A stretch of DNA of 64,000 bases. Source: G965202915 sp965202915 (lineage in GTDB: Bacteria > Pseudomonadota > Gammaproteobacteria > Eutrophobiales > Eutrophobiaceae). Position numbers and translations under genes: made by a program. The notes under the pieces were generated by a model, which was given only the letters and a program-made list of their open reading frames with translations, had not been told where the DNA came from and did not search any database. The stretch is taken from the NCBI GenBank assembly GCA_965202915.1, contig OZ241847.1:496001-560000 (forward strand). Reading direction: 5' to 3'. This document shows, piece after piece, positions 9,313 to 17,816 of the stretch. Positions within the stretch are counted from its first letter, which is position 1. Each line of letters begins with the position of its first letter.

Positions 9313-12246
9313 TCAGGGGGTATTTCCATATTTGATTTTAGATTGTCCCACTTTCATATCCCTATCCTGTTCCTTAATCCATCTTTTCCATTCCTGGATG
9401 TTCTGTGCCCTTGGTCCGAGTATCACCTCATCAAAGCGGAAGTCTTTTCGGGTTTTCAAATAGAAACGCGGGGGAATTTGTTTAGTATCAATTTTTACCC
9501 CGTCAGGTTCTTGAGCCGTATTTTCCTTGTAATAACGAACATCAATAACGCGGACTTCCTTTTCTTCGCTGTAATGACTCGCCTTGAAAAGGAAACGGAT
9601 ACTATCGAGAAGTTCACGGACAAGCCCTTTCAGTTCAGGTTCTGTTTCAGGCAACTCTTTGTCATCCAAATATCCCCTTATATCTTTCAAGTATTCTGCT
9701 AATTCTTCCAATTCTTTGGATAAATCTTGCTCGTTTCCGCTTCCATTTTGAGTATGGACGTTCATATAATGGACTCTAAAAAGAGGTGGTTTAGTGTTTT
9801 CCCTCTGTCTTGTCTGTAGATATTTTCCCATACTTTGGTCTGACATAGAATAAATTAATCGTTCCTGTTCCATTTTTCCAATTTGCAATGAAATTTTTTC
9901 TGCAAAGCATTTTCTTTTAAATATCAAACAACTTCCTGCTGCTTCTTCCGCATCATGTTTTCCGTATGTGCGCCAAAGAAATAGCCTGTCTTTAGGTGTT
10001 TCTTGTTCATTCGAATTCAATTCGACAAAACTGCCTATATAGGCTGGAGAGCGATGAGACGGATTTTCATATTCTTTGTAAAAGATACTTTCTATATCTG
10101 TACCATAGGGTTTCATTATTTCAAAAAAGATACGACCCTCTTCTGGATCGTTCATATATGACGCATTGTAAAACCGAAAACGCCCTTTTTTAGCGAGACT
10201 TTTGAGTGTATGAATAGATGTGTAATGCGCAACTTCAGTCTGCTGCGGATAAAATAGCTTTTTCTGTATATTCTCTATTGCATTTAATAATTTGCCATAA
10301 AGCTTAAAAATCGTTTTTCTATCTTTTAAATTATTAGAGAATATAGCGTTAATACGATATGCGATATAGATTAGTGGAAAATGTAATTTCAGAGTTTGGT
10401 CATATTCATCGGCACTCATAAAATCTTTGAAAGCTCCATCATAATCGTCTAATTCAAACTTTACATTTCCTCGATTGCAATATGCTCTAGCATCATCAGA
10501 TTTGAGTTGAATTGATTTGTCGTAATCAGCAATTGCAGCTTGATGCTCGCCTAATCTATCTTTTGTATTTCCTCGATTGTTATATGCTACGGCATTATCA
10601 GGTTCGAGTTGAATTGATTTTTCGAAATCAGTAATTGCAGCTTGATACTTGCCTAATCTATACTTTGTATTGCCTCGATTGTTATATGCTGCGGCCTCAT
10701 CAGGGTTGAGTTGAATTGCTTTGTTGAAATCAGCAATTGCAGCTTGATGCTCGCCTAATCCATGCTTTGCATTGCCTCGATTGTTATATGCTCCGGCATC
10801 ATCAGGGTTGAGTTGAATTGCTATGTCGAAATCAGCAATTGCAGCTTGATGCTTGCCTAATTCATCCTTTGCACTTCCGCGATTGTTATATGTTGCGGCA
10901 TCATCAGGGTTGAGTTGAATTGCTTTGTCGAAATCAGCAATTGCAGCTTGATACTTGCCTAATCTATACTTTGTATTGCCTCGATTGTTATATGCTGCGG
11001 CCTCATCAGGGTTGAGTTGAATTGCTTTGTTGAAATCAGCAATTGCAGCTTGATGCTCGCCTAATCCATGCTTTGCATTGCCTCGATTGTTATATGCTCC
11101 GGCATCATCAGGGTTGAGTTGAATTGCTATGTCGAAATCAGCAATTGCAGCTTGATGCTTGCCTAATTCATCCTTTGCACTTCCGCGATTGTTATATGTT
11201 GCGGCATCATCAGGGTTGAGTTGAATTGCTTTGTCGAAATCAGCAATTGCAGCTTGATGCTCGCCTAATCTATACTTTGTATTGCCTCGATTGTAATATG
11301 CTGCGGCCTCATCAGGGTTGAGTTGAATTGCTTTGTCGAAATCAGCAATTGCAGCTTGATGCTCGCCTAATCTATACTTTGTATTGCCTCGATTGTAATA
11401 TGCTCTGGCCTCATCAGGGTTGAGTTGAATTGCTTTGTCGTAATCAGCAATTGCAGCCTGATGCTCGCCTAATCTATCCTTTGCACTTCCTCGATTGTTA
11501 TATGCTCCGGCATAATCAGGGTTGAGTTGAATTGCTTTGTCGAAATCAGCAATTGCAGCTTGATGCTCGCCTAATCTACCCTTTGCACTTCCACGATTGT
11601 AATATGCTTCGGCATAATCAGATTTGAGTTGAATTGCTTTGTCGAAATCAGTAATTGCAGCTTGATATTCGCCTAATTCATCCTTTGCATATCCTCGATT
11701 GTTATATGCTCCGGCATAATCAGGTTTGAGTTGAATTGCTTTGTCGAAATCAACAATTGCAGCTTGATACTCACCTAATCCATACTTTGCATTTCCTCGA
11801 TTGTAATATGCTCTGGCCTCATCAGGGTTGAGTTGAATTGCTTTGTCGTAATCAGCAATTGCAGCTTGATGCTCGCCTAATCCATACTTTGCAGTTCCTC
11901 GATTGTTATATGCTCCGGCATCATCAGGGTTGAGTTGAATTGCTTTGTCGAAATCAGCAATTGCAGCTTGATATTCGCCTAATTCATCCTTTGCATATCC
12001 TCGATTGTTATATGCTTCGGCATAATCAGGATTGAGTTGAATTGCTATGTCGAAATCAGCAATTGCAGCTTGATGCTCGCCTAATCCATACTTTGCATTT
12101 CCTCGATTGTAATATGCTATAGCTCTATTCTCTTGAGGGGGGTCCAGAGAAATGATTTCAGTTAATACGGAAACTAATTCCTCCCATTTCTGATCGAGCA
12201 AAAGGGAATCACTTCTTTCATATAGTCCTTGTAGTTTTTTGTTCAT
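9313..12246 (-). CDS. Large TPR-repeat protein with C-terminal DUF2971 domain
   Basis: A 977-aa soluble protein. Residues 1-50 are a helical cap shared by all three paralogues (LYERSDSLLLDQKWEELVSV). About 16 consecutive 34-residue TPR units follow (consensus AYNNRGNAKYGLGEHQAAIADFDKAIQLNPD type), then a DUF2971 domain of about 350 residues (HYTSIHTLKSLAKKGRF, NASYMNDPEEGRIFF, LFLWRTYGKHDAEEAAGSC, and FRFDEVILGPRAQN near the C-terminus). TPRs usually bind protein partners; DUF2971 has no assigned activity that I know. Repeat number differs sharply from its neighbours (about 16 against 5-7), and a three-TPR block is duplicated almost exactly. It is a cargo gene between spacer C upstream and spacer B downstream. 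A sensor-effector role in defence is inference from context. Confidence 0.88.
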   Translation of the reverse strand: MNKKLQGLYERSDSLLLDQKWEELVSVLTEIISLDPPQENRAIAYYNRGNAKYGLGEHQAAIADFDIAIQLNPDYAEAYNNRGYAKDELGEYQAAIADFDKAIQLNPDDAGAYNNRGTAKYGLGEHQAAIADYDKAIQLNPDEARAYYNRGNAKYGLGEYQAAIVDFDKAIQLKPDYAGAYNNRGYAKDELGEYQAAITDFDKAIQLKSDYAEAYYNRGSAKGRLGEHQAAIADFDKAIQLNPDYAGAYNNRGSAKDRLGEHQAAIADYDKAIQLNPDEARAYYNRGNTKYRLGEHQAAIADFDKAIQLNPDEAAAYYNRGNTKYRLGEHQAAIADFDKAIQLNPDDAATYNNRGSAKDELGKHQAAIADFDIAIQLNPDDAGAYNNRGNAKHGLGEHQAAIADFNKAIQLNPDEAAAYNNRGNTKYRLGKYQAAIADFDKAIQLNPDDAATYNNRGSAKDELGKHQAAIADFDIAIQLNPDDAGAYNNRGNAKHGLGEHQAAIADFNKAIQLNPDEAAAYNNRGNTKYRLGKYQAAITDFEKSIQLEPDNAVAYNNRGNTKDRLGEHQAAIADYDKSIQLKSDDARAYCNRGNVKFELDDYDGAFKDFMSADEYDQTLKLHFPLIYIAYRINAIFSNNLKDRKTIFKLYGKLLNAIENIQKKLFYPQQTEVAHYTSIHTLKSLAKKGRFRFYNASYMNDPEEGRIFFEIMKPYGTDIESIFYKEYENPSHRSPAYIGSFVELNSNEQETPKDRLFLWRTYGKHDAEEAAGSCLIFKRKCFAEKISLQIGKMEQERLIYSMSDQSMGKYLQTRQRENTKPPLFRVHYMNVHTQNGSGNEQDLSKELEELAEYLKDIRGYLDDKELPETEPELKGLVRELLDSIRFLFKASHYSEEKEVRVIDVRYYKENTAQEPDGVKIDTKQIPPRFYLKTRKDFRFDEVILGPRAQNIQEWKRWIKEQDRDMKVGQSKIKYGNTP
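10645..11256 (-). repeat. Tandem duplication of a 306-bp (three-TPR) block
   Basis: Within the large TPR gene, the segment at about 10645-10950 is repeated at about 10951-11256; by eye the copies look identical over nearly all of their length, whereas other 102-bp TPR units differ at several bases. 306 bp is exactly three TPR units, so the frame is kept. This points to recent unequal recombination or slippage within the TPR array. Confidence 0.85.
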
Positions 12247-12599
12247 CAGTTCAGATTGCTCTATTTATACTATGAGGAAGTTGAACAAACATTATCCCCA
12301 TCTCCGTTAATTCTTTCTACCCCATAAATTTATCGGTGGCAAAGGCGGTCGCTGTTTTCATCGTGTACGTCCACTCTTTTTTTCGTGTAAGAGCACGTCG
12401 TTTGTAATGATGGGTCTTTACGGCATATCCGTAGCCTTGGGATGGCTAAGGCAATGCCTGTTGAGCGATTAGACTGTCGGATTGATGCGGTCAAAGGGTG
12501 GATGACTCCTACAGGGACGATTTTGGGGATAATTCTTGAACCATGGCGGCAGGCACTCTCTTCTAAAAGGGTGTTTTGTTGGTAGGGTTTGGGGTGCAT
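12247..12599 (-). repeat. Intercassette spacer C (res5' remnant, central block, mod3' remnant)
   Basis: About 353 bp with the same structure as spacers B and D. The res5' remnant ATG (12599, MHPKPYQQNTLLEES) lies one base after the stop of the TPR-DUF2971 gene at 12601. The central block follows, then the mod3' remnant (its FATDKFMG-type segment is visible near 12340), which leads into the ATG of the large TPR gene at 12246. Confidence 0.8.
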
Positions 12600-12600
12600 T

Positions 12601-14433
12601 TCAGGAAAATTCGCTCCCGTATGGGATAACCGACTGTTGCACGTCTATTTCCTGATTTTGGTTTTTAATCCACATTTCCAAGTCTTTGATATTCTGTGCT
12701 CTCGGACCAAGTATTACCTCACTGAATCGGAAATTTTCCGAAATTTCCAAATAGAAACGCGGGGGAATTTGTTCTTCATCAACTTTGACTCTATCCGGTT
12801 TTTCCCCCATGCCTTTCTCGTAATAATGTAGATCAATAACGCGGACCTCATGCTCTTCCTGGTAATGCGTCTTTTTGAACAGGAAGCGGATACTATCAAG
12901 CAGTTCGCCCACAAGTTCTCTGAGATCGTTTTCTTTGCTTTTCCATTTATTTTGCGTGATCAAATCATCTATTTTTTTCAAAGATTTTGCCAAAGACGTT
13001 AATAATTCCTGCAAATCCTTATCAATGTTCGCATCTTTGTGGTCGCTTATGTAAGTGACCTTATAAAGAGCAGGATGGGTTTTCGCTAATTCCTGGGCAT
13101 CGCTTTCTGCAACCTTAAATACCATTCCTGCCATGCCTCCCAATTGTTGTGGGGGAGACTTTGCAAAATTGTCCGGCTTAAATATCAGGCATGCGCCCGT
13201 CGCTTCTTCTTTGTCCTGTTTGCCGTAGAGGCGCCATAAAATCAACTTATCCTTTGGTTCCTGATTTTCCGAATCCACGATAGCAAAGCTGCCGATATAT
13301 GCCGGTGATAAACGCGGATTATTTGAGTAGAATAGGCTTTTCACATTTATATCTACACCAGTTACTTTTTCGTTCATTATTGCAAAAAAAGCCTGTCCCT
13401 CTTCAGGGTCATTCATATCTGACGTGTTGTAAAACCGAAAACGCTTTTTTTGAGCAAGACTTTTGAGTGTATGAATAGATGTGTAATGGGCAATTTCAGT
13501 CTGCTCCTGATAAAATAGCTTTTTCTGTATGTTCGTTATTGCAATTAATAATCTGACATAAAGCTTAAAAATTGTGTTTCCATCTTGTAAATTATTAGAG
13601 AATATAGCGTCAATACGATATGCGATATAGATTAGTGGAAAATGTAATTTCAGAGGTTTTTTATGCTTGTTAGCACTCATAAAATCTTTGAAAGCTCCAT
13701 CATAATCGTCTAATCCAAACTTTGCATTTCCACGATTGTTATATGCTTCAGCATGATAAGAGTTGAATTGAATTGCTTTGTCGTAATCAGCAATTGCAGC
13801 TTGAGGCTCGCCTAATAAAAACTTTGCATTTCCTCGATTGTAATATACTCTGGCATAATCAGTCTTGAGTTGAATTGCTTTGTCGTAATCAGCAATTGCA
13901 GCTTGAAGATTGCCTAATCTAAACTTTGCATTTCCTCGATTGTAATATATTCCAGCATAATCAGCCTTGAGTTGAACTGCTTTGTCGCAATCAGTCTTGA
14001 GTTGAATTGCTTTGTCGTAATCAGCAATTGCAGCTTGAAGATCGCCTAATCTAAACTTTGCACCTCCTCGATTGTTATATGGTTCGGCATCATCAGGGTT
14101 GAGTTGAATTGCTTTGTCGAAATCAGCAATTGCAGCTTGATGCTTGCCTAAGCTATTCTTTACATTTCCTCGATTGCTATATACTCTGGCATCATCAAAG
14201 TTGAATTGAATTGCTTTGTCATAATCAGCAATTGCAGCTTGATGCTGGCCTAATTCATCCTTTGCATTTCCTCGATTGTAATATGCTATAGCTCTCTTCT
14301 CTTGGTTGGGTTCCAGAGAAATGATTTCAGTCAATACGGAAACTGATTCCTCCCATTTCTGATCGAGCAAAAGGGAATTACTTCTTTCATATAGTTCTTG
14401 TAGTTTTTTGTTCATCGGTTCAGATTGCTCCAT
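12601..14433 (-). CDS. TPR-repeat protein with C-terminal DUF2971 domain
   Basis: A 610-aa paralogue of the gene at 9313. The N-terminal cap is nearly identical (NKKLQELYERSNSLLLDQKW). About six TPR units follow, one of them interrupted by an extra half-unit (KTDCDKAVQLKADYAG). The C-terminal DUF2971 domain (HYTSIHTLKSLAQKKRF, NTSDMNDPEEGQAFF, LILWRLYGKQDKEEATGAC, FRFSEVILGPRAQN) is closest to the broken copy at 6846. It is soluble, with no signal peptide. Upstream, the mod3' remnant frame ends inside this gene's start: the TGA of the mod frame lies 11-13 nt after the A of ATG, a 14-nt overlap. If that junction is ancestral, the gene was once translationally coupled to mod. Confidence 0.88.
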   Translation of the reverse strand: MEQSEPMNKKLQELYERSNSLLLDQKWEESVSVLTEIISLEPNQEKRAIAYYNRGNAKDELGQHQAAIADYDKAIQFNFDDARVYSNRGNVKNSLGKHQAAIADFDKAIQLNPDDAEPYNNRGGAKFRLGDLQAAIADYDKAIQLKTDCDKAVQLKADYAGIYYNRGNAKFRLGNLQAAIADYDKAIQLKTDYARVYYNRGNAKFLLGEPQAAIADYDKAIQFNSYHAEAYNNRGNAKFGLDDYDGAFKDFMSANKHKKPLKLHFPLIYIAYRIDAIFSNNLQDGNTIFKLYVRLLIAITNIQKKLFYQEQTEIAHYTSIHTLKSLAQKKRFRFYNTSDMNDPEEGQAFFAIMNEKVTGVDINVKSLFYSNNPRLSPAYIGSFAIVDSENQEPKDKLILWRLYGKQDKEEATGACLIFKPDNFAKSPPQQLGGMAGMVFKVAESDAQELAKTHPALYKVTYISDHKDANIDKDLQELLTSLAKSLKKIDDLITQNKWKSKENDLRELVGELLDSIRFLFKKTHYQEEHEVRVIDLHYYEKGMGEKPDRVKVDEEQIPPRFYLEISENFRFSEVILGPRAQNIKDLEMWIKNQNQEIDVQQSVIPYGSEFS

Positions 14434-14771
14434 TTATACTATGAGGAAGTTGAGCAAACACTATCCCCATTTCCGTTAATTCTTTCTGTTCCATAAATTT
14501 GTGGGTGGCAAAGACGGTCGCTGTTTTCATTGTGCACGTTCACTCTTTTTTCCGTGTAAGAGCACGTCGTTTGTAGTGATGGGTGTTTACGGCATATCCG
14601 TAGCCTTGGGATGGCTTGGGCAATGCCTGTTGAGCGATTAGACTGCCGGATTGACGCGGTCAAAGGGTGGATGGCTCCTACAGGGACAATTTTGGGGGGT
14701 AATTCTTGAACCATGGCGGCAGACGCTAAAGTTTCTAAAAGGGCGTTTTGTTGGTAAGTTTTGAGTTGCAT
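14434..14771 (-). repeat. Intercassette spacer D (res5' remnant, central block, mod3' remnant)
   Basis: About 338 bp and the best-preserved spacer. Minus-strand order: ATG at 14771 with MQLKTYQQNALLE, the least altered res5' copy (real Res: MQLKTYQQNALEQ); central block with QELPPKIVPVG in one frame; then a mod3' remnant reading KTATVFATHKFMEQKELTEM, which continues in the mod frame to a TGA inside the start of the next TPR-DUF2971 gene. It is separated from the upstream 217-aa gene by about 60 bp. Confidence 0.8.
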
Positions 14772-14831
14772 GTTAGGAAAGGCTGCCTTATTTTGATTCC
14801 GGTTGTCGCACTTCCATGTCTATTCATTCAC
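14772..14831 (-). pseudogene. Possible tail remnant of a DUF2971 gene
   Basis: Between the stop of the 217-aa gene and the res5' remnant, the minus strand can be read IDMEVRQPESK then stop. This resembles the C-terminal tails of the TPR-DUF2971 proteins (QEIDVQQSAITYGSRFS and DMKVGQSKIKYGNTP) and sits in the same position relative to the res5' ATG. The match is only about 11 codons, so confidence is low. If real, the 217-aa gene replaced or interrupted an earlier TPR-DUF2971 cargo gene. Confidence 0.4.
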
Positions 14832-15485
14832 CTAAACCAACCATGTTATTCCGGCTCCAATCAAAGCCGTTATTATTGCCAACACAACGTATCCTGCTGA
14901 TTCACCCTTCCGACGCAACAGAATTGACTTGCCTGTCTCCTTCATCCATAAGTGCCCCTCGAAAGATCTATCCTCTTTTTTTGTAGAATTATCGCCCTTA
15001 TATGTTGTAATTTTTTTGCTGAAGTTACTTTTTGTTACTTTCATTTGATATTCGTCTGATATTGAGCCTGGCAAGCCGGGATGTACTATCGTCACATCGC
15101 TCCCCTTGAAAGCTTTAAACCATTCCTCTTCATGCGCTCTTGTTGTCTCAATTTCTACTATTGCCTCAGCCTCCATTCGCCATCCCCGCATACTGAACTT
15201 CTTTATATCGTATAGTTTGTATTGCCCGATGATTGACCCCTCCGGCCCCACTCCTGTGAGGATCCGTAACTTCAGATCTTTATGCTGGTTAGGATCGTAC
15301 CTTACCCGCACTGTCCCTTGAATTGCTCGGCGTGGAATTATTGGCTTTCCATTTGAATCATATTCCTCAATGGTTACCCACTCGAATTTCCTCTCTTGTC
15401 CTACCTTCGTATCTCTTATTTTCTGCGTTCCAGGGTTCGACCGATTCCGCCTGTTTCTGCGTCTAGACATATTCTTCTTCACCAT
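14832..15485 (-). CDS. Unknown protein with C-terminal membrane anchor
   Basis: A 217-aa protein I do not recognise. It has a very basic N-terminus (KKNMSRRRNRRNRSN), a middle region rich in beta-type sequence, and one hydrophobic C-terminal segment (GYVVLAIITALIGAGITWLV, about 197-216) that would act as a tail anchor with the bulk in the cytoplasm. The ATG is 3 bases after the mod stop codon (TAG), so it is in the mod operon and probably translationally coupled. It is the first cargo gene after the intact mod. A membrane-acting effector is one reading of a tail-anchored protein in this context, but nothing in the sequence shows it. Confidence 0.7.
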   Translation of the reverse strand: MVKKNMSRRRNRRNRSNPGTQKIRDTKVGQERKFEWVTIEEYDSNGKPIIPRRAIQGTVRVRYDPNQHKDLKLRILTGVGPEGSIIGQYKLYDIKKFSMRGWRMEAEAIVEIETTRAHEEEWFKAFKGSDVTIVHPGLPGSISDEYQMKVTKSNFSKKITTYKGDNSTKKEDRSFEGHLWMKETGKSILLRRKGESAGYVVLAIITALIGAGITWLV

Positions 15486-15488
15486 TGT

Positions 15489-17105
15489 CTATATTGTGTA
15501 AGGAATCTGAACAAAAGTTATCCCCATCTCCGTTAATTCCTTCTGCCCCATAAATTTGTGAGTGGCAAACACGACCGCCGTTTTCTGCTTTTTCTCTGTT
15601 TGTTTGGCGATACGTTCAGCGCGGTCGATGTTCAGGGCGGAGTCGGTGCTTCGCAGGAAAGCAAGTTTTGGTTCGTAGATCAGGTAGTACATGCTGTCTT
15701 TTGTTTCGTGGAACAAACCGTCTCTACCTCTTGTTTTGCGGATTTTATCCGCTGATTGTCCGGTTGCGGTCCAGAAAATGTGGCGGGCCAGGGTTTCATA
15801 GTCCGGCAGATTTTTGCCGGTGAGCATTTTTTCAATGCTCAGTTCATCGCCCAGAGTGCAGTAAGTGAAATTGCCGCCAAGACCTTTTTTCAGGGTTTCG
15901 TCTTTTGCTTTCGGAACACCTTTTATCACGCGGCGGACGCGCTCGGCGGTGATTTTGTTGGCGTAATCTTCGCATTCCACAAGAATAAACTTGCGGTTGC
16001 CGCCGTCTGCTTTGTTGAGGGCAAGGACGGCATGAGCAGTTGTGCCAGAGCCAGCGAAAGAATCAAGGATAACGGAGTCTTTGTCTGTTATCCATCGTAC
16101 GAGACGTGTTAATTGATGCACATGTTTCTCGTGAGGAAAATTCGTTAACTTTCCAGAAGTTCTTACATTCATCCAGACATCCGACATGATTTTATAATTT
16201 CTCGGGCCTACATAATATTGAACTTTGTCACTAGAACCCAATCTGACGAAATCCGGATTTATTCCTCTCTCTTGTAAACGTATGCGATAGTAGTCATCAA
16301 GTGACATTTCGTCTTCGTAATTTTCTAGATACTCTTCATAATTTCTTATTGCTAATTCGGCACGAGATTGACTCCACCGCCATTGGCCGCTATCTGGTGT
16401 TTGATTAAATAAGGCATAACGCATTGTTGGCCTGTCAGTATTTCTCCAAAAAGTATCCCATTTCCCTGGTTCATCCCCCGCACCCACTTCTTGGAGTTTT
16501 GGAAGTCGAATATCTTCCTTCTTTGAATAAACAAGCACTGTGTCGTGTCCCGTTGCCAAGGAATCTATTGTCTCAAATTGAGATTGGACATTCTTAGTGC
16601 CGCGTCTCACCACTATTTCGTTGCGAAAGTTCTGTTCGTTAAATATTTCATCCAATACGAGGCGAATCCTATGATGCTCATTAATGTCTATATTCACAAA
16701 GATCACCCCATCCTCGGCCAGCAATTCCCTCAGCAAATGCAATCTCGGCCACATCATGCAAAGCCATTTATCATGTCGCTCCAAATCCTCGCCATCCACC
16801 GGGCTTTTACCCTTGAGCCACTCCTTCATCATCGGACTGTTCACGTTGTCGTTATAAATCCACCCCTCGTTGCCGGTGTTGTAAGGCGGATCGATGTAAA
16901 TACAGTTCACCTTCCCGGCGTAACGCGGTAACAACGCCTTGAGTGCGTGCAGGTTGTCGCCGTGGATGATCAGATTATCCTCCAGAGAAGGCTTTCCGCC
17001 CTTGATCGGGAGTGATTTTCTCGCGTCCACCTCGAGCGGCCTTGACGCAACGGTCAAGTGGTGAGCGTAGATGAGTTGTTTTCCTTTGAAGTCGAGGGTT
17101 GGCAT
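15489..17105 (-). CDS. mod: Type III DNA methyltransferase, Mod subunit
   Basis: Adenine-specific DNA methyltransferase (538 aa), the modification and specificity subunit of the type III system whose nuclease is at 150-2690. The catalytic motif DPPY (72-75, in IYIDPPYNTGNEGW) precedes the AdoMet-binding motif DSFAGSGTT (348-356), the beta-class order of type III Mod proteins. The region between them (about 150-330) should hold the target recognition domain. The C-terminus FATHKFMGQKELTEM is the segment copied in the spacers at 14.4, 12.3, 9.0 and 5.7 kb. A second, truncated copy of the N-terminus lies at 19391-19659. It is preceded by rloB with an 80-bp gap and followed after 3 bases by the 217-aa gene. 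Confidence 0.92.
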   Translation of the reverse strand: MPTLDFKGKQLIYAHHLTVASRPLEVDARKSLPIKGGKPSLEDNLIIHGDNLHALKALLPRYAGKVNCIYIDPPYNTGNEGWIYNDNVNSPMMKEWLKGKSPVDGEDLERHDKWLCMMWPRLHLLRELLAEDGVIFVNIDINEHHRIRLVLDEIFNEQNFRNEIVVRRGTKNVQSQFETIDSLATGHDTVLVYSKKEDIRLPKLQEVGAGDEPGKWDTFWRNTDRPTMRYALFNQTPDSGQWRWSQSRAELAIRNYEEYLENYEDEMSLDDYYRIRLQERGINPDFVRLGSSDKVQYYVGPRNYKIMSDVWMNVRTSGKLTNFPHEKHVHQLTRLVRWITDKDSVILDSFAGSGTTAHAVLALNKADGGNRKFILVECEDYANKITAERVRRVIKGVPKAKDETLKKGLGGNFTYCTLGDELSIEKMLTGKNLPDYETLARHIFWTATGQSADKIRKTRGRDGLFHETKDSMYYLIYEPKLAFLRSTDSALNIDRAERIAKQTEKKQKTAVVFATHKFMGQKELTEMGITFVQIPYTI

Positions 17106-17185
17106 GGTAATGGACGGGCCTTTTTTGTTAGTCGGATGTTCTGAAAATATACACTTATTTCGGGACGGCGGTAAAGGGCGTGGTG

Positions 17186-17806
17186 TTATTTTCGTTTTAA
17201 TTTCTGTAGAAATTCCACAAGTATATGGACCCGGGTGGAAGGATTGTCGGTTCCAGTTTCCAGTGCAGAACCCAGTGACCGCTGTGCATTTCGTTTTGCG
17301 TCTTCCACTTGTTTTTGCAATTGGCCGAATATGCCTTTCCCTCCTTTTTCATAGTTTGGCATGTAACGTTTCAGACTGCTTAACACTTCCGATGAATTAC
17401 AAGGCTGTGTGCTATATTCATAGTGTAACAAGAGCCAGTATTCAAAGGCGGGAACCGAGGTGATTGCCACATAGGTTTGCTTGGGTTTCATCCCTCTTAT
17501 TTTTTCCATGGCTGCGTTGTAGTCAGTGTGTTGATCTTTGTCAAATACGCAGAAAACTTTGTCAAAAGGGTCGCCTCTTTTTTTCTCGGTCGAATATCGT
17601 TTTCCAGCAAAACTGACGATACTCGTTGGTGTAGCACCTCTGCCGACAACTTCCACGTTGGCGCTGTTTAATCTCAGAGCATCTTTTAGTCCTTTCAGAT
17701 AATTTGGCTCGGTTTTCTTTCCTTCACATACGATGAGCACTTTGTCGTAGGGTTCCCTTTTGGGTCCCCGGCGTACCAGGGCCCTTGCTCTGACTTCCTT
17801 CCTCAT
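17186..17806 (-). CDS. rloB: RloB-like protein (AbiL-type system, second gene)
   Basis: A 206-aa protein of the RloB family. The N-terminal motif KVLIVCEGKKTEPNYLKGLK and a later acidic FDKDQH motif give the Toprim-like pattern seen in this family, suggesting a metal-dependent nuclease fold. It lies 10 bp after the AAA ATPase gene at 17817, the standard RloA-RloB pairing known from restriction-linked orf pairs and the AbiL abortive infection system. It is followed by mod, so the order is rloA-rloB-mod. A truncated second copy of its first 35 codons lies at 20518-20625. Defence function is by family and context. Confidence 0.82.
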   Translation of the reverse strand: MRKEVRARALVRRGPKREPYDKVLIVCEGKKTEPNYLKGLKDALRLNSANVEVVGRGATPTSIVSFAGKRYSTEKKRGDPFDKVFCVFDKDQHTDYNAAMEKIRGMKPKQTYVAITSVPAFEYWLLLHYEYSTQPCNSSEVLSSLKRYMPNYEKGGKGIFGQLQKQVEDAKRNAQRSLGSALETGTDNPSTRVHILVEFLQKLKRK

Positions 17807-17816
17807 CGCTTTATAT

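Noticed and set aside
8330..12140. Regular repeats suggesting a CRISPR array
   Set aside because: The 102-bp period is the 34-codon TPR unit in frame; there are no unique spacers of constant length and no cas genes.
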